64,000 nucleotides of DNA from Rugalucina vietnamica (Eukaryota; Mollusca; Bivalvia; Lucinida; Lucinidae): NCBI GenBank assembly GCA_964017185.1, contig OZ024875.1, positions 62,925,043 through 62,989,042 of the forward strand, in the 5' to 3' direction. The translations under genes and the position numbers were made by a program. The number at the start of each line of letters is the position of its first letter. Position 1 is the stretch's first letter. Shown here one piece after another: positions 45,451-57,289 of the stretch. The notes beneath the pieces were generated by a model that ran no database searches, was not told the DNA's origin, and saw only the letters and a list, made by a program, of their open reading frames with translations.

Positions 45451-45759
45451 CTACGACAGCAAGCTATCATAGACTGTGCATAAAGCATGTAGAACCTGAA
45501 AATTTACCACAAATATATATGCTAGACATGAGTACCTGATCTGTTCTCATAATTAACACCTTCTCACGTGTCAGTCCGTTAATTGATACAAAGTTCGCAC
45601 CTCAATACAAACATCGATTAAGATCGGTGTTAAGTTGTTTTGATAGCCAATTATCATATCATTGATTGCACACTTCAAATAATTGCCTCCCTTTGATCGT
45701 GAACACAGGTAAGGACTCCCAATTATCAGAGCTTGGTTTACTTTGAAAAATTAAAAAGC

Positions 45760-45830
45760 AGAAAGAAAAAAAAAAAAAATAAAGAAGACGTAGGCTAAAA
45801 AAAAAAAAAAAAAAAGAAAGAAGAAAAGTT
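45760..45830. repeat. A-rich low-complexity tracts
   Basis: Two poly-A/AAAG runs inside the transposon's 5' flank. Confidence 0.8.
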
Positions 45831-47263
45831 TATTTTTTTATTATTTTATTTCATAAGCTATAAAGCATTTGATTCCCGCTATACACACACATGTATCGCA
45901 TAACTTCTTTTTTTATTATCCCCATAGAAATATAACAAGCTAAAATGTTGCATTATCTTTTTCACGACATTCTCTTTTTTCAAATCTATTTCTTATATCT
46001 ACACCGGTTTGCTAGAGTTACGTCTCTTCATGGAAATAAACAATGTCAAGGTCGGATGTACGATGGGACTGACAAAAACTTACAAAATATACTTAAACTA
46101 ATGATCTGGCCTTCAAAAGATCGGGAAGAGTTTATTAAACAATATCCTTGTGCTTTTTCTCACCCCGTTTAACTTGTGTATATATTTTGAAGCACAATTA
46201 CACATTTTAGGCTATTGTCATGGGTTTTCGCGACTTCTGAAAAAAGTCTAAAATTTAGTGTTCCCCTCTATAATACGCTCCAAATTTTTTAATGCTCAAT
46301 CTGAGCAGAAAAAATGCGTATAATACGCGGAGAAGTACGGTATGAAAGCTTTGGGCCTTGTGGTTTCGGAGAAGATCTTTTAAAGTTTTTCCCATGACGC
46401 CCCCGGGGCGGGGCCCGTATGGACCCAAGGGGCACGGTTGGCAGGATTTATAAAGAGGGCCACTATACATTGCTACTGACAAAATATGAAAGCTCTGGGC
46501 CTTGTGGTTTTGGAGAAGAAGATTTTTTTATGTTTTTCCCATTGAAAGTCTATGGGAGCTGTTGACCCCCCGGGGCGCGGCCATTTTTGACCCCAGGGGC
46601 ATGATTGGCAGGATTTATATAGAGGACCACGAAACATTGCTACATACAAAATATGAAAGCTTTGGGCCTTGTGGTTTTGGAGAAGAAGATTTAATTATGT
46701 TTTTCCCATGACACCCCCCGGGGCGGGGCCCGTATAGACCCCAGGGGCATGGTAGGCAGGATTTATAAAGAAGAACACTATATATTGCTACAAACAAAAT
46801 ATGAAAGCTCTGGTTTCAGAGAAGAAGATTTTTTTATGTTTTACCCATGGCAGGATTTATAAAGAGGGCCACTATACATTGCTACTGACAAAATATGAAA
46901 GCTCTGGGCCTTGTGGTTTTGGAGAAGAAGATTTTTTTATGTTTTTCCCATTGAAAGTCTATAGGAGCTGTTGACCCCCGGGGCGCGGCCATTTTTGACC
47001 CCAGGGGCATGATTGGCAGGATTTATATAGAGGACCATTATACATTGCTAAACACAAAATATGAAAGCTCTAGGCCTTGTGGTTTCGGAGAAGAAGATTT
47101 TTTAAAGTTTTTCCCATGACCCCCCGGGGCGGGGCCCGTATGGTACCAGCGGCACGGTTGGCAGGATTTATAAAGAAGAACACTATATATTGCTACAAAC
47201 AAAATATGAAAGCTCTGGGCCTTGTGGTTTCAGAGAAGAAGATTTTTTTATGTTTTACCCATG

Positions 47264-47264
<1 letters not shown>

Positions 47265-47321
<57 letters not shown>
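47265..47321. repeat. 57-nt uninterrupted C run
   Basis: Replaces the CCCCCGGGGCGGGGC segment of a Repeat C unit. The proline and glycine runs in translated frames come from it. Confidence 0.9.
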
Positions 47322-47322
<1 letters not shown>

Positions 47323-47635
47323 TATGGACCCCAGGGGCACGGCTGGCAGGATTTATAAAGAGGACCACTATATTCTGCTACAAACAAAATATGAAAGCTC
47401 TGGGCCTAGTGGTTTCAGAGAAGAAGAGTTCTGATCCGACCTGGCCCAAAACTTAACACAACCTTTCCCCCTCCTCAATGATGCTTTAGATAAAATTTGA
47501 TTACGATCGGCCATGTTGTCTTAGAGATATTTGAGTTTGAAAATGTGAACGGACGGACGGACGCACGGACGGACGCCGGCTCGACTACTGTACTATAAGC
47601 TCACCTTGTGAGCCTTCAGCTCAGGTGAGCTAATA

Positions 47636-47911
47636 ATAATAATAAAATAATCAACTTCATCTAATGAGAGTAAACACATTTAGTACAAACTAATCTTCCA
47701 TGTGGCCCTCACTAATCTACAAACATGAAATGCAATAACAAATTTACACAAAACTTAACAAATATACATGTATCACTTCCTTGCAAACTAATGAATCAAG
47801 CTTTAATCTAGCTTTGAGAGGCTCCGCCTATGTATGTTGTCTATGGGAAATGGTATCAAAATGGCTTTGAAGAGCAATAAAGTAAAATACAAACTATTGA
47901 ACAAGCAACAT
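47636..47911. other. TAA-tail dispersed repeat, otherwise nothing
   Basis: AATAATCAACTTCATCTAAT then GAGTAAACACATTTAGTAC resembles the sequence after the microsatellite at 48200. Confidence 0.4.
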
Positions 47912-48199
47912 ATCAGGATATCATGTCATGAAATTTATACCCCCTCATACCCCACTTTTGTACAGTAAAACTGGGGTTTACAGGGGTATACCTATTTTTC
48001 TTATTTTTGCTCCAAAACATAGATTGTGGGTACTCATTAGAACTGCCTTACCGAGTACTAACGTGTACCCACCTAACATGTACCCGCAATCTGTGTTATA
48101 TGCAAAAATAAGAAAAATATAAAAAAAATATCTACGGAAAATTTTCAATTTTTGCATCTCTAAAAATCTCTGTATATTTTATGGGCAAGTTTTCGTAAT
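47912..48199. mobile_element. MITE-B copy 8, hairpin damaged
   Basis: Ends present (ATCAGGATATCATGTC, GGGCAAGTTTTCGTAAT). Hairpin partly duplicated as CTAACGTGTACCCACCTAAC. Confidence 0.78.
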
Positions 48200-49116
48200 A
48201 ATAATAATAATAATAATGATAATAATAATAATAAATAATCGACTTTATTTAACTAGGGTAAACACAAATGATAAGTTGAAGCTGAGATAAAGATGTTTAT
48301 TATGAAAACTCCTCCAACAGCTATAAAATGCCTGGGCCCCAAACAAGGGGTTTATGAAATGGGGAGTTAATATGTGTCTTACCCAAAGACACAACTAGGC
48401 ACCAGTGAGATTCAAACACCAAACTTCTCAAATCTGGAGTGACAGTCCTAACACATAATGAAAGGCCACATGCACAATCTCCTCTTAAAAAGGAAAGAAA
48501 TTGAAATTCATTGAAAACCTGTATGCATTTACTATTTAATTATTCAAAGATGCAGAAGTTTTGCTTTAAATCTAATTAATCAGCAAGTTCTGCAGTTTAC
48601 TGACAATAATGATGATAAAACCTACGACTCTAGAAAGACATCTAATCAATGCATTGTCCTTGATTTGGCATCAAACTAGAAAATTTGTCAATTAGAGTGA
48701 AAATTTGTCAATTAATATGCAAATTACTGGTTTCTGTGACGAGATAAGAGAGCAATATGCCAAAAGAAATGTTTGTCTAACAACCTTAAGACTTGCTGAG
48801 AAATGTTTTGACCCTTGGTAAAGGCAAAGGACACAAGTAATTTAATTCAAAAGTTTGGAGTGACTTTTATTTCACAAATTTTATATTTTCAAACTATTAG
48901 TGAGTTATAATAATAATAATAGACTTAGCTTCTAGAGGGTTACATATTTAGCAACAAAATACAAGCTAAGTGAGTTCTTGAATTTGCAGACAAACTCAAA
49001 CACTTGCATGCAACAGTAATTCATAATTAGTGAGAACTTTGGTTTTGTAAATATTAGCAAAAATTTAGTTCCTGCAAAAATTTCCATGTACAGTAGCTTA
49101 TGAGTTATGTCATTTC
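48200..49116. other. TAA microsatellite with dispersed repeat; old SINE-like remnant
   Basis: 48198-48235 is TAA-rich. 48340-48460 on the minus strand has GTTTGAATCTCACTGGTGCC and CTTTGGGTAAGACACATATT, a phrase typical of old SINE bodies. No gene. Confidence 0.4.
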
Positions 49117-49395
49117 ATCAGGAAAACATGTCCGTGCAATGAATACCCCCTTAAACCCCACTTTTACTATAGTAAAACTGGGGTATGCAGGGGTTTACCT
49201 ATTTTTCTTATATTTGCTCTAAAACATAGATTGTGGGTACTCGTTAGAACCGCCTCAGCGAGGCGGTTCTAACGTGTACCCACAATCTATGTTTTGAGCA
49301 AAAATAAGAAAAATATCGAAAATTTTCTACTGGAAATTTTCATTTTTTACAACTTTAAAAATTTCTGTGTATTGCATGGGCATGTTTTCGTAATG
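49117..49395. mobile_element. MITE-B copy 9 (best preserved)
   Basis: Ends CATCAGGAAAACATGTCCG and GGGCATGTTTTCGTAATG; the hairpin GAACCGCCTCAGCGAGGCGG is perfect. Confidence 0.9.
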
Positions 49396-49654
49396 TGAAG
49401 GCTCCTTCTACCATGCAGTTTTCTCAGGTATGCCAAGTGCAGGGTAAGATAGTGATTTCAGCAATACATTACGAAAATTTGCCCAATGGATACAATATAC
49501 AAAGATATTTTTCATCTGTAAAAAAAGAAAATTTCATTAAAAAAAAAATAAGAGCTGTCGCAGGACAGCGTGCTCGACTGCTTCTGACCTTTGTCAAACA
49601 TAAGGCCAAACCCGACCAGTAACCCAAAGCATTATGCTCATACATCTTTTTGCC

Positions 49655-51065
49655 TTGATGCAATAAGGCAAAATCACTGAACCATGAAAGTTAACTATAA
49701 CTACCTAAGATTTAAAGGTCTCACTCATATTGTGAAAGAAATGTGTTCATATAAAGCAAAATCACTGAACCATGAAATTAGGTCATAGTGACCTATAAGT
49801 ATGTTTGGGTTAAAGGTCTGGTCATACTCATTCATAATCAGAAAGAAGTATGAAAAAATACCAACTGAGTGTCGAGATATAAGGCAAAATCACTGAACCA
49901 TGAAATTAGGTCACAGTGACCCAGGAATACTTTACGGTCAAAGGTCTTGTCATACTCATACATATCGTGAAAGAGGTAGGTTCATATACCAATTGAGTGC
50001 CGAGATATAGAGGAAAATCACTGAACCGTGAAATTAGGTCATATTGACCTAGAACTTCTTTAGGGTCAAAGGTCTTGTCATACGCAAACATAGTGTGAAA
50101 GAAGTTTGTTCATAAACTACTTGAGTGCCGAGATATAAGGCAAAGTCACTGAACCGTGAAATTAGGTCACAGTGACCTATAAGTATATTGGGGTCAAAGG
50201 TCTGGTCATACTCATAATCTGAAAAAAGTATGAAAATATACTAATTGAGTGTCAAGATATAAGGCAAAATCACTGAACCGTGAAATTAGGTCACAGTGAC
50301 CTAGGACTACTTCAGGGTCAAAGGTCTTGTCATACGCAAACATACTTTAAAAGAAGTTTGTTCATTAACCATTTGAGTACCGAGATATAAGGCAAAATCA
50401 CTGAACTGTGAAATTAGGTCACAGTGACCTATAAGTATATTGGGGTCAAAGGTCTGGTCATTCTCACTCATAATCTGAAAAAAGTATGAAAATATACTAA
50501 TTGAGTGTCAAGATATAAGGCAAAATCACTGAACCGTGAAATTAGGTCACAGTGACGTAGGACTACTTCAGGGTCAAAGGTCTTGTCATACGCAAACATA
50601 CTTTGAAAGAAGTTTGTTCATAAACCATTTGAGTACCGAGATATAAGGCAAAATCACTGAACCATGAAATTAGGTCACAGTGACCTATAAGTATATTGGG
50701 GTCAAAGGTCTGGTCATACTCACTCATAATCTGAAAAAAGTATGAAAATATACTAATTGAGCATCAAGATATAAGGCAAAATCACTGAACCGTGAAATTA
50801 GGTCACAGTGACCTATAAGTATATTGGGGTCAAAGGCCTGGTCGTACTCTTTCATAATCTGAAAGAAGTAAGAAAATATACTAATTGAGTGTCAAGATAT
50901 AAGGCAAAATCACTGAACCATGGAAAGTAGGGCACAGTGACCTATAAGTATATTGGGGTCAAAGGCCTGGTCGTACTCACTCATAATCTGAAAGAAGTAA
51001 GAAAATATACTAATTGAGTGTCAAGATATAAGGCAAAATCACTGAACCATGGAAAGTAGGTCAAC
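49655..51065. repeat. 128-bp tandem array with palindromic GGTCAnnnTGACC site
   Basis: About eleven units. GGTCAnnnTGACC occurs in perfect form at 49780, 49908, 50036, 50164, 50288, 50416, 50672 and 50800, with one mismatch at 50544. Spacing is 128 bp (once 124). Each unit also has a GGGTCAAAGGTCT-type direct repeat. Two subtypes alternate through much of the array (TCTTGTCATACGCAAACATA and TCTGGTCATACTCACTCATA), giving a 256-bp higher-order period. Confidence 0.92.
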
Positions 51066-51164
51066 CGACCCTTACCGTCATGACACACAAGTCTGTGTCA
51101 CAAAGTCAAAAGATGAATGACCAACCATCTTCCTAAGTTGTTTCTATTAAGAAATAAAAAGAAA

Positions 51165-51865
51165 AAAAAATTCGGGGAGTTCTAGATTTTGACCTCTAGC
51201 CCCGCCCCCCTGACTCCGACCCAGAGGTCCGATGTCATGGAACCTAAAGTGTATGAAGTATGAATGCTTTATGATAAGTTGTTGTCAAGATATGGACTCC
51301 TTGTAAAAGTTACACAGCAGTACAACTATTTTTTACAGTGTTCTAGTTTTTAACCTCCAGCCCCACCCCCCAGGCATGGACCCAGAGATCCGATGCCATG
51401 AAATGAAACTCAACCCTACAGGGTACCTATGGTCCGAGTATGAAAGCCCTCTGATAAAAAGTTTTCAAGACATAGACTTCTAGAATACTATATCACAGAA
51501 AAGCCATTATTATTAATGGTGTTCTAGATTTTAACCTCTAGTCCCACCCCCTGGCATGGACCCAGGGATCTGATGCCATGGAATGAAAGCCGACCCTACA
51601 GGGTGTCAATGGCCCAAGTATCAATGCTTTCTGATGAGTGGTTGTCAAGATATGGACTTCTAGAAAACTTTAACACAAGAATTGCCATTTTTGAAGGTGT
51701 TCTGGATTTTAACCTCCAGCCCCACCCCCTGGCCTGGACCCAGGGGCCCGATGCCATGGAATGAAAGCTAACCCTACAGGGTATCTATGGTCCAAGTATG
51801 AATGCTTTCTGATGAGTGGTTGTGAAGATATGGACTTCTAGAAAACTTTAACGCAAGTGTGACGA
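51165..51865. repeat. Four-unit tandem array, about 178 bp
   Basis: Units start near 51168, 51333, 51519 and 51697 with GTTCTAGATTTTAACCTC then CCCCACCCCC, and end in GATGAGTGGTTGTCAAGATA. A lone fragment recurs at 60255-60355. The tail has CGGGAACGGGAACGGGAACG (51878-51896). Confidence 0.85.
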
Positions 51866-51964
51866 GCACGCGCACGGGAACGGGAACGGGAACGTGGACG
51901 ACCGGGGTGACTGCAATAGCTCTATGCACTTCGTGCAGTCGAGCGAAAAAATGATAATTTTAAT

Positions 51965-52137
51965 ATTTTTTTTTCTCAAAACAAGTTAGAACCGCCTCAG
52001 CAAGGCGGTTCTATTGAGTACCCACAATCTACATTTTGGATAAAAAATAAGAAAAAATATATACCCCTGGAGACCCCAGTTTTACTACAAAAGGGTATAA
52101 GGGAATATATATTTCACGAACATGCTGTTCTGATGGT
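51965..52137. mobile_element. MITE-B copy 10, one side lost
   Basis: Keeps GAACCGCCTCAGCAAGGCGG and the end CACGAACATGCTGTTCTGATGG. Confidence 0.7.
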
Positions 52138-52724
52138 TTGCCATCTTAAAGTGCTGAAAGTGCTGTTATATCGTTAGTAACTTTAGAGAGAATAATGGCT
52201 TTGAATTGATAAATCTGTAGGCCCCTTAATATGAAACTTCTCTATAGCTCCAAATCCCACAACACTTTAGAATTTTAAATGATGAAGTAGTACATACAGT
52301 AACTTTCAAGATCACTTTTTTACAGTTATAAGAAAAAGTTTGAACTGAAGACCATGCAACTTTTGAAAACAGACATCATAAATCATCATTTCAAGCATAG
52401 CACTAGACAAAAATTTTCATACAGACAGACTAGACCAATTTGTAAGAAATCTGTCAATTACAAATGAGTGGAATGACAAGATATCTTTTAAGTATTAGAG
52501 ATTTATGAACTAACATGGTGACGGTGACAGAGCTCGGACTTCGGGTCATCTCAAAAGTATCTTTGTAAAATTGATGTAGATAGGCCAAACAATAAACTTA
52601 TTAATTTGGAAAAATAATTAATAATGAGTAAATGTCGTACAGTTGAGTAAATCACCCATCTACTGAAAATGACAATCCCATATTTTTTAATCTTTGATTT
52701 TTCAATTTTTGATAGACTAGTAAT
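52138..52724. other. Nothing recognised
   Basis: AT-rich, no gene or shared repeat. Confidence 0.4.
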
Positions 52725-53820
52725 AAGTCAGCTCGGTCAAGTTACCAGCAAATTTGCTGTGGCAAAAAAGGTCAAGTGAACAGCAAATTTGCTGCAGCGA
52801 AAAATGTAAAGTTAGCAGCAATTAATTTGTGCTGCTAACTACAAGCGGTCAAGTTACAGTAGCAGCAATATTGCTGCAGTGAAAAACGGCCATGTTGGTA
52901 GCAATTATGCTGCAGCAAGAAAAAAAAGAACGTCAGCAGTAATTTTGCTGCATCATCATTTTCTAATGAGCTAACAACAGTCTACAACGAAAACAATAGG
53001 AGAAAAAATTTGCTGCAGCAAAATTGCTGGTAACTTCATCATTTTTCAGTGCTCCAAAATTGCTGCTAACTAAACTACTAACTAAAACTACTAACTAAAC
53101 TGCTAACTAAACTGCTAACTATTAAAGGGTTTTTCACTGCAGCAAAATACTGTTAAGATTATCATGTTTTTATGAGTGAAATTGCTGCTTACTTGACCAT
53201 TTGTCGCTGCAGCAAAATTACCGCTAACATGACCGTTTTTAAATGCAGCGAAATTCCTGTTAACTAGGCCGTTTTACGCTGCAGCAAAATTGCTGCTAAC
53301 TTGACCGCTTTTCACTGCAGAAAAACTGCTGCTCACTTGACTGCTTGTCTCTGCAGCTAAATTGCTGCTTTTGGCCAGTTTTCGCTGCAGCAAAATTGCT
53401 GTTAATTTGGCGTTTGTCATTGCAGCTAAATTGCTGCTAATTTGGCCATTTTCAGTGCTGCAGCAAAATTGCTGCTAACTTGACCACTTGTCGCTACAGC
53501 AAAATTAATGCTAGCTTGACTGTTTTTCAATGCAGCAAAATTGCTGCTAACATGGCCGTTTTTTCGATGCAGCAAAATTGCTTCTATTTTGACCTTTTTT
53601 TTTTCTTTCTTTTTTTTTTTTTTCTTTCTTTTTTTTTTCTTTCTTTTTTGTGCTTTTAAAATTGCACTTAGCCATTACTGTTTCTGTTTTTCAATGCCAA
53701 CTTGACCGTTTTTCGCTGCAGAGAAATTGCTGCTAACTTGGCTGTTTTTCGTTGCAGCAAACTTGCTGCTAACATGACCTTTTCTTCGGTGCAGCAAAAT
53801 TACTAATAATGTTAACGTTT
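52725..53820. repeat. Minisatellite GCAGCAAAATTGCTGCTAAC, switching orientation
   Basis: Up to about 52960 the motif runs as GTCAAGTTAGCAGCAAATTTGCTGC; from about 53000 it runs as its complement, TCGCTGCAGCAAAATTGC then TGCTAACTTGACCG. About 20 units of 40-60 bp. A CTTT/poly-T tract interrupts at 53595-53655. Confidence 0.88.
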
Positions 53821-54603
53821 TTAGCTGCAAGTTTTCTCATGACATGGCTCATTTAGTCTTGACAGTTCAAGTTCCCTACTGTCAAAATCCAAAACTAAAG
53901 AGTGTCTTGCTATTTTTGCTGTGGTTTGGGTAAGACCTTGTCGATAACCTTGAAGAGGATCATTCTCAATGATTATACAACTCATTACGAAAACACGCCC
54001 ATGTAATATACAGAGATTTTTTAAGTTGTAAAAAATGAAAATTTTCAGCTGAAAAATTTTGATATTTTCAGGAGGGAAGTGTTTAACCGCAGTATTGACC
54101 TCTCCATATGTTTTCAGTATTCTGTCAATCATTTGACGTAATAAGGCTCCTTATGGGTTTATGAAGGTGCATTTTGATAACTGTTTCAATGCACGATATT
54201 GAATTCCCTTTCTTGGGCCCAAGCACTTCCAGGCTAGACTAGGCTAGAGTTTGTTTTGTCGGCCATTTTTTGTCACTTTTCATCACTTCGATAAATAAAT
54301 CTTTTTCATCAGTAAATACGATGCTTATGATAAAATTAAACTGGAGATGTATTGTTTAATGATATTAAGTAGTGTTGATTAGTTTCAAATGTTTTTAAAT
54401 TATAAGATTTGGACGAACTCTCTCGTTGACCTATTTATCGGTTTTTATCGGAAAACGATCCATATGAAATTATGTTGTTTCCAATACAGTGTTCTCGTTC
54501 ACGTCCGCTGTCACAGATGTTTGACATGCGGTATCACGAACTACCGGATTGGACCGAAACTGTCCGAAACGAACCGATATTGTCCGAAACGGACAAAGAT
54601 TGT
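53821..54603. other. MITE fragments, otherwise nothing
   Basis: 53830-53853 is a MITE-A end (TTTTCTCATGACATGGCTCA) and 53991-54063 a MITE-B end. The rest shows no gene. Confidence 0.5.
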
Positions 54604-55235
54604 GATAACAAGAACATTATAGCATGTTACTAAAAATATAGCATGTTCTTAGTAACATGCTGTACAGAGGGGTTCATAGAAATTTGGAAGTTTAAAATAA
54701 TATGAGATTGTGATATTAATCTACACCAACAAAAAGAATTATTCCTTTTAATTAGTAACGTTTAGTGCATTTTGATACTAAATAAAACAGATACTGTGTT
54801 AAACCGTAATGGTTTCATCACCACGTAGAAAAATTGTTGACTTGACCTTTAAAACAAAAGAAACAAACAAACATTATGTAAAATTCCACCAGAAAAATAA
54901 GATTTTATTCAAAATTCCAAGCATATATTCTTGCTATCTGAGTGACCCAAAGTTGTATAGCCTGCTCGTGCCTAACTTGATAGATTCTCTGAGTCTCCAA
55001 ACAAAGATTTCAAAAACATGATGAAAGTTTGATTTTGCTAGAGCAATCAGAATAATGCTACCACAGAATCAAGCAATCAAAATGCACTAAACGTTACTAA
55101 TTAAAAGGAATTCTTCTTCTTGTCGGTGTAGGTTAATATCACAATCTCATATTATTTTAAACTTCCAAATTTCTATGAACCCCTCCGTATAGCATGTTAC
55201 TAAGAACATGCTATAATATTCTTGTTCTTATTTTT
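54604..55235. mobile_element. Fold-back element with arms of about 170 nt
   Basis: The left arm (54604-54778, AGAGGGGTTCATAGAAATTT and onward) is repeated as complement at 55069-55235. Small differences lie near GATATTAATCTACACC. The inner 290 bp has a 70-codon frame (54809-55021) with no recognised family. Confidence 0.85.
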
Positions 55236-55418
55236 GCTCAAAACATAGATTGTGGGTACACGTTAGAACCGCCTCGTCGAGGCGGTTCTAACGAGTACCC
55301 ACAATCTATGTTTTGGAGCAAAAATAAGAAAAATAGGTATACCCCTGCATACCCCAGTTTTACTATATAAAAGTGGGGTTCAAGGGGGTATACATTTCAC
55401 GGACATGTTTTCCTGATG
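55228..55418. mobile_element. MITE-B copy 11, left end missing
   Basis: Joins the fold-back element at TTCTTGTTCTTATTTTTGCT. The hairpin GAACCGCCTCGTCGAGGCGG is perfect. Confidence 0.82.
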
Positions 55419-55818
55419 TTAAATGACACTGCACAATTTGATGCTCTGAAAAAATCTTGCAATCTTCTCTTTTAAGCAATTGAACATTTTGAAAATCTAG
55501 CTAGAAGAATATTAAACTGTCATTTAAAAATTCAGAAATTTTTGCTAACTTTTATTTCGCAAATACTTTATTTCTGAATTATTAGCAAGTTTTTGATTTC
55601 ATGAGAGAACTCAATGTATTCATAAAAGCCTATGTACTTTGTTTGTTATTCGAAGTGAGCACTTTGAATTTGAGAGGAATCAAATTCACGAAAACTTGTG
55701 AAAAATTAAGTTCTCACAGCCATTACAAAAGAGCTACTGTATCATCACAGCAGAAAGATGCATCTTCCTGGTGCATGACTTCTGATTGGATAACAAGAAT
55801 GGAGAGATGATCCATATT
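55419..55818. other. Nothing recognised
   Basis: No gene or shared repeat. Confidence 0.4.
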
Positions 55819-56055
55819 TGAGCCGCGACGCGAGAAAACCGGTCTTCGGGGTTTCCGACCAGGTCCGACACAAATCGGCTTGTACAAGCTCAGAAAAGAG
55901 CTAGAAGCTTGAAATTTCGGATTTAAGTAGAAGAGGAATTGTACTATCCGAGTAGCGAAAACAAAGGCGCTGATCAGCTTCGCGGTTACCGCGAAGCTGA
56001 TCTGCGCCTTTGTTTTCGCATAGGCAAAAATCCGGTTTTCTCACGATGCGGCTCA
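55819..56055. mobile_element. MITE-A copy 16 (well preserved)
   Basis: TGAGCCGCGACGCGAG...TCACGATGCGGCTCA, with the palindrome perfect. Useful as a family model. Confidence 0.92.
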
Positions 56056-56309
56056 TTTTTAAAGGTTCATGCTGCTTTTGGTTTACTTGATCTAGCTAAT
56101 AAAACCTGCACCTATGGTAACCACAGAATACTATGCAATAAACAATCAAAAATTAACTATACAATAGGAAGAAAAAATCTTCTTTCCATTTATAGTTTGT
56201 GTGGCAAGGAAGTGAAATTTGATTGGCTGGTTTATGACATTGCAAATCAGTGTCCCTGAACTTTCTCACATTAGAGCGGTGTTACACCCATGCCCGATAA
56301 AAACTTATC

Positions 56310-56469
56310 TGGTATATATAGTCACATATTGAGGTTTGAAATTTCAGATTAAAGAAGAATAAGGATTGTAATAACCCTGAAGTGAAAACAAAGGCACTGT
56401 GCAGTTACTGCGCAGTTGATCTATGTCTTTGTTTCGTTTCACAATCTGATTTTCATGTGACACAGCTCA
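56310..56469. mobile_element. MITE-A copy, strongly decayed
   Basis: AAAACAAAGGCACTGTGCAG and TCATGTGACACAGCTCA remain. Confidence 0.6.
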
Positions 56470-57289
56470 TGACGTCTTCGGCCAACTTAATTTTCAGAAG
56501 GAGTGAAGGAGATTTCAGGCAAGCTTTTAACAGAAGAACTTGAGTATTTTCAAGAAACATACAAGTACTCTTTGTCACACAGTTTGGTATGGAGCAGGAA
56601 ATCTTACTGACAGTTTGTATATGAAGCTTATTCAGCAAAAATGGCCACATTATTTCCTTGTTTTTTTCCTAACAACACATCCTTTGGATACTCAGTCTCC
56701 ATGGCCGAGTTCGCTTGTATCGATAGCCTGGGCTATAGCTGCTGTTCCATTATTTGATATTCTCCCTGAATAAAATTGACCAATCAAAAGGGTTGTATCA
56801 AATGCAGTTGTGGAAATCCTGAGATGTCGTTTTGGCCTTTGATTGGTCAGTATTCTTCATCCGGGTATTTCTGGGCTATAGCCGCGACCACGCTTCTCAG
56901 GATAGTCAGCGTGGCAGCGGCTATAGCTCGGGCTATCGCCGTTTGGCTGAGGCTAATAGCCGGGGCAAATAGCTGGTAAAGCCACAAGCGAACTGCAAAC
57001 TCCGCACAGTTTTAATGTTTGTGGGCTCTAAACTTTTTAAGTATGCAAGCAAGAAAATATACATTTGAAATCTACAGTAGTTCTGGAGATGCCAATGTAT
57101 ACATAAGGATTTTTCGTTACGAAAATTGCACATACTTATAATAATGTTCACAAAATATTTTTAGCTGTAAAAATTTTAAAATTTTGCCATGTAGCTGTAA
57201 TGCAAGGAAATGACAATAATTTTTATTTTTCTTCCTAGTTAAGATCTGTTTGTTGGCTATTGCTATAAAAGACATCAAGACATCTAACT
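56470..57289. other. Nothing coding; GGCTATAGC palindromic phrases
   Basis: GGGCTATAGCTGC and GCGGCTATAGCTCGGGCTAT (56725-56945), together with two TTGACCAATCAAAAGG/CCTTTGATTGGTCA stretches, hint at an imperfect inverted-repeat element. A MITE-B end lies at 57114-57150. Confidence 0.4.

Larger units (their letters stand above)
43115..46340 (-). mobile_element. Pogo/Tigger-like DNA transposon, near complete
   Basis: Terminal inverted repeats of 26 nt (CCGTACATCGCGGCGTATTA at 43115; the complement of 46315-46340 matches at 22 of 26). Both ends are flanked by TA (43113 and 46341), the target duplication of Tc1/mariner/pogo elements. Removing the element restores AAACAAAATATGAAAGCTTT, which is what neighbouring Repeat C units read. 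It carries one intact transposase gene, so it may be autonomous or only recently silenced. Confidence 0.92.
42511..47632. mobile_element. Repeat C copy 3, host of the pogo transposon
   Basis: Starts CGCTCACCTGAG and ends CTCAGGTGAGC within a TAA microsatellite. The interior consists of 150-190 bp units (ATGAAAGCTCTGGGCCTTGT, GGAGAAGAAGATTTTT, CCCCGGGGCGGGGCCCGTAT). About 3.2 kb of its length is the inserted transposon at 43115-46340. Confidence 0.75.
49550..51945. mobile_element. Composite element holding two tandem arrays
   Basis: Begins AGAGCTGTCGCAGGACAGC...GCTCGACTGC. Ends with GCAATAGCTCT and GCAGTCGAGCG, which in complement resemble the start (AGAGCT, GCTCGACTGC). Between them lie a 128-bp array and a roughly 178-bp array. 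The AGAGCTGTC...CTCGACT start is, to my knowledge, common in bivalve genomes. No protein is encoded. Confidence 0.6.

Noticed and set aside
47077..47434. Proline- and glycine-run proteins
   Set aside because: Produced by the 57-nt C run inside Repeat C.
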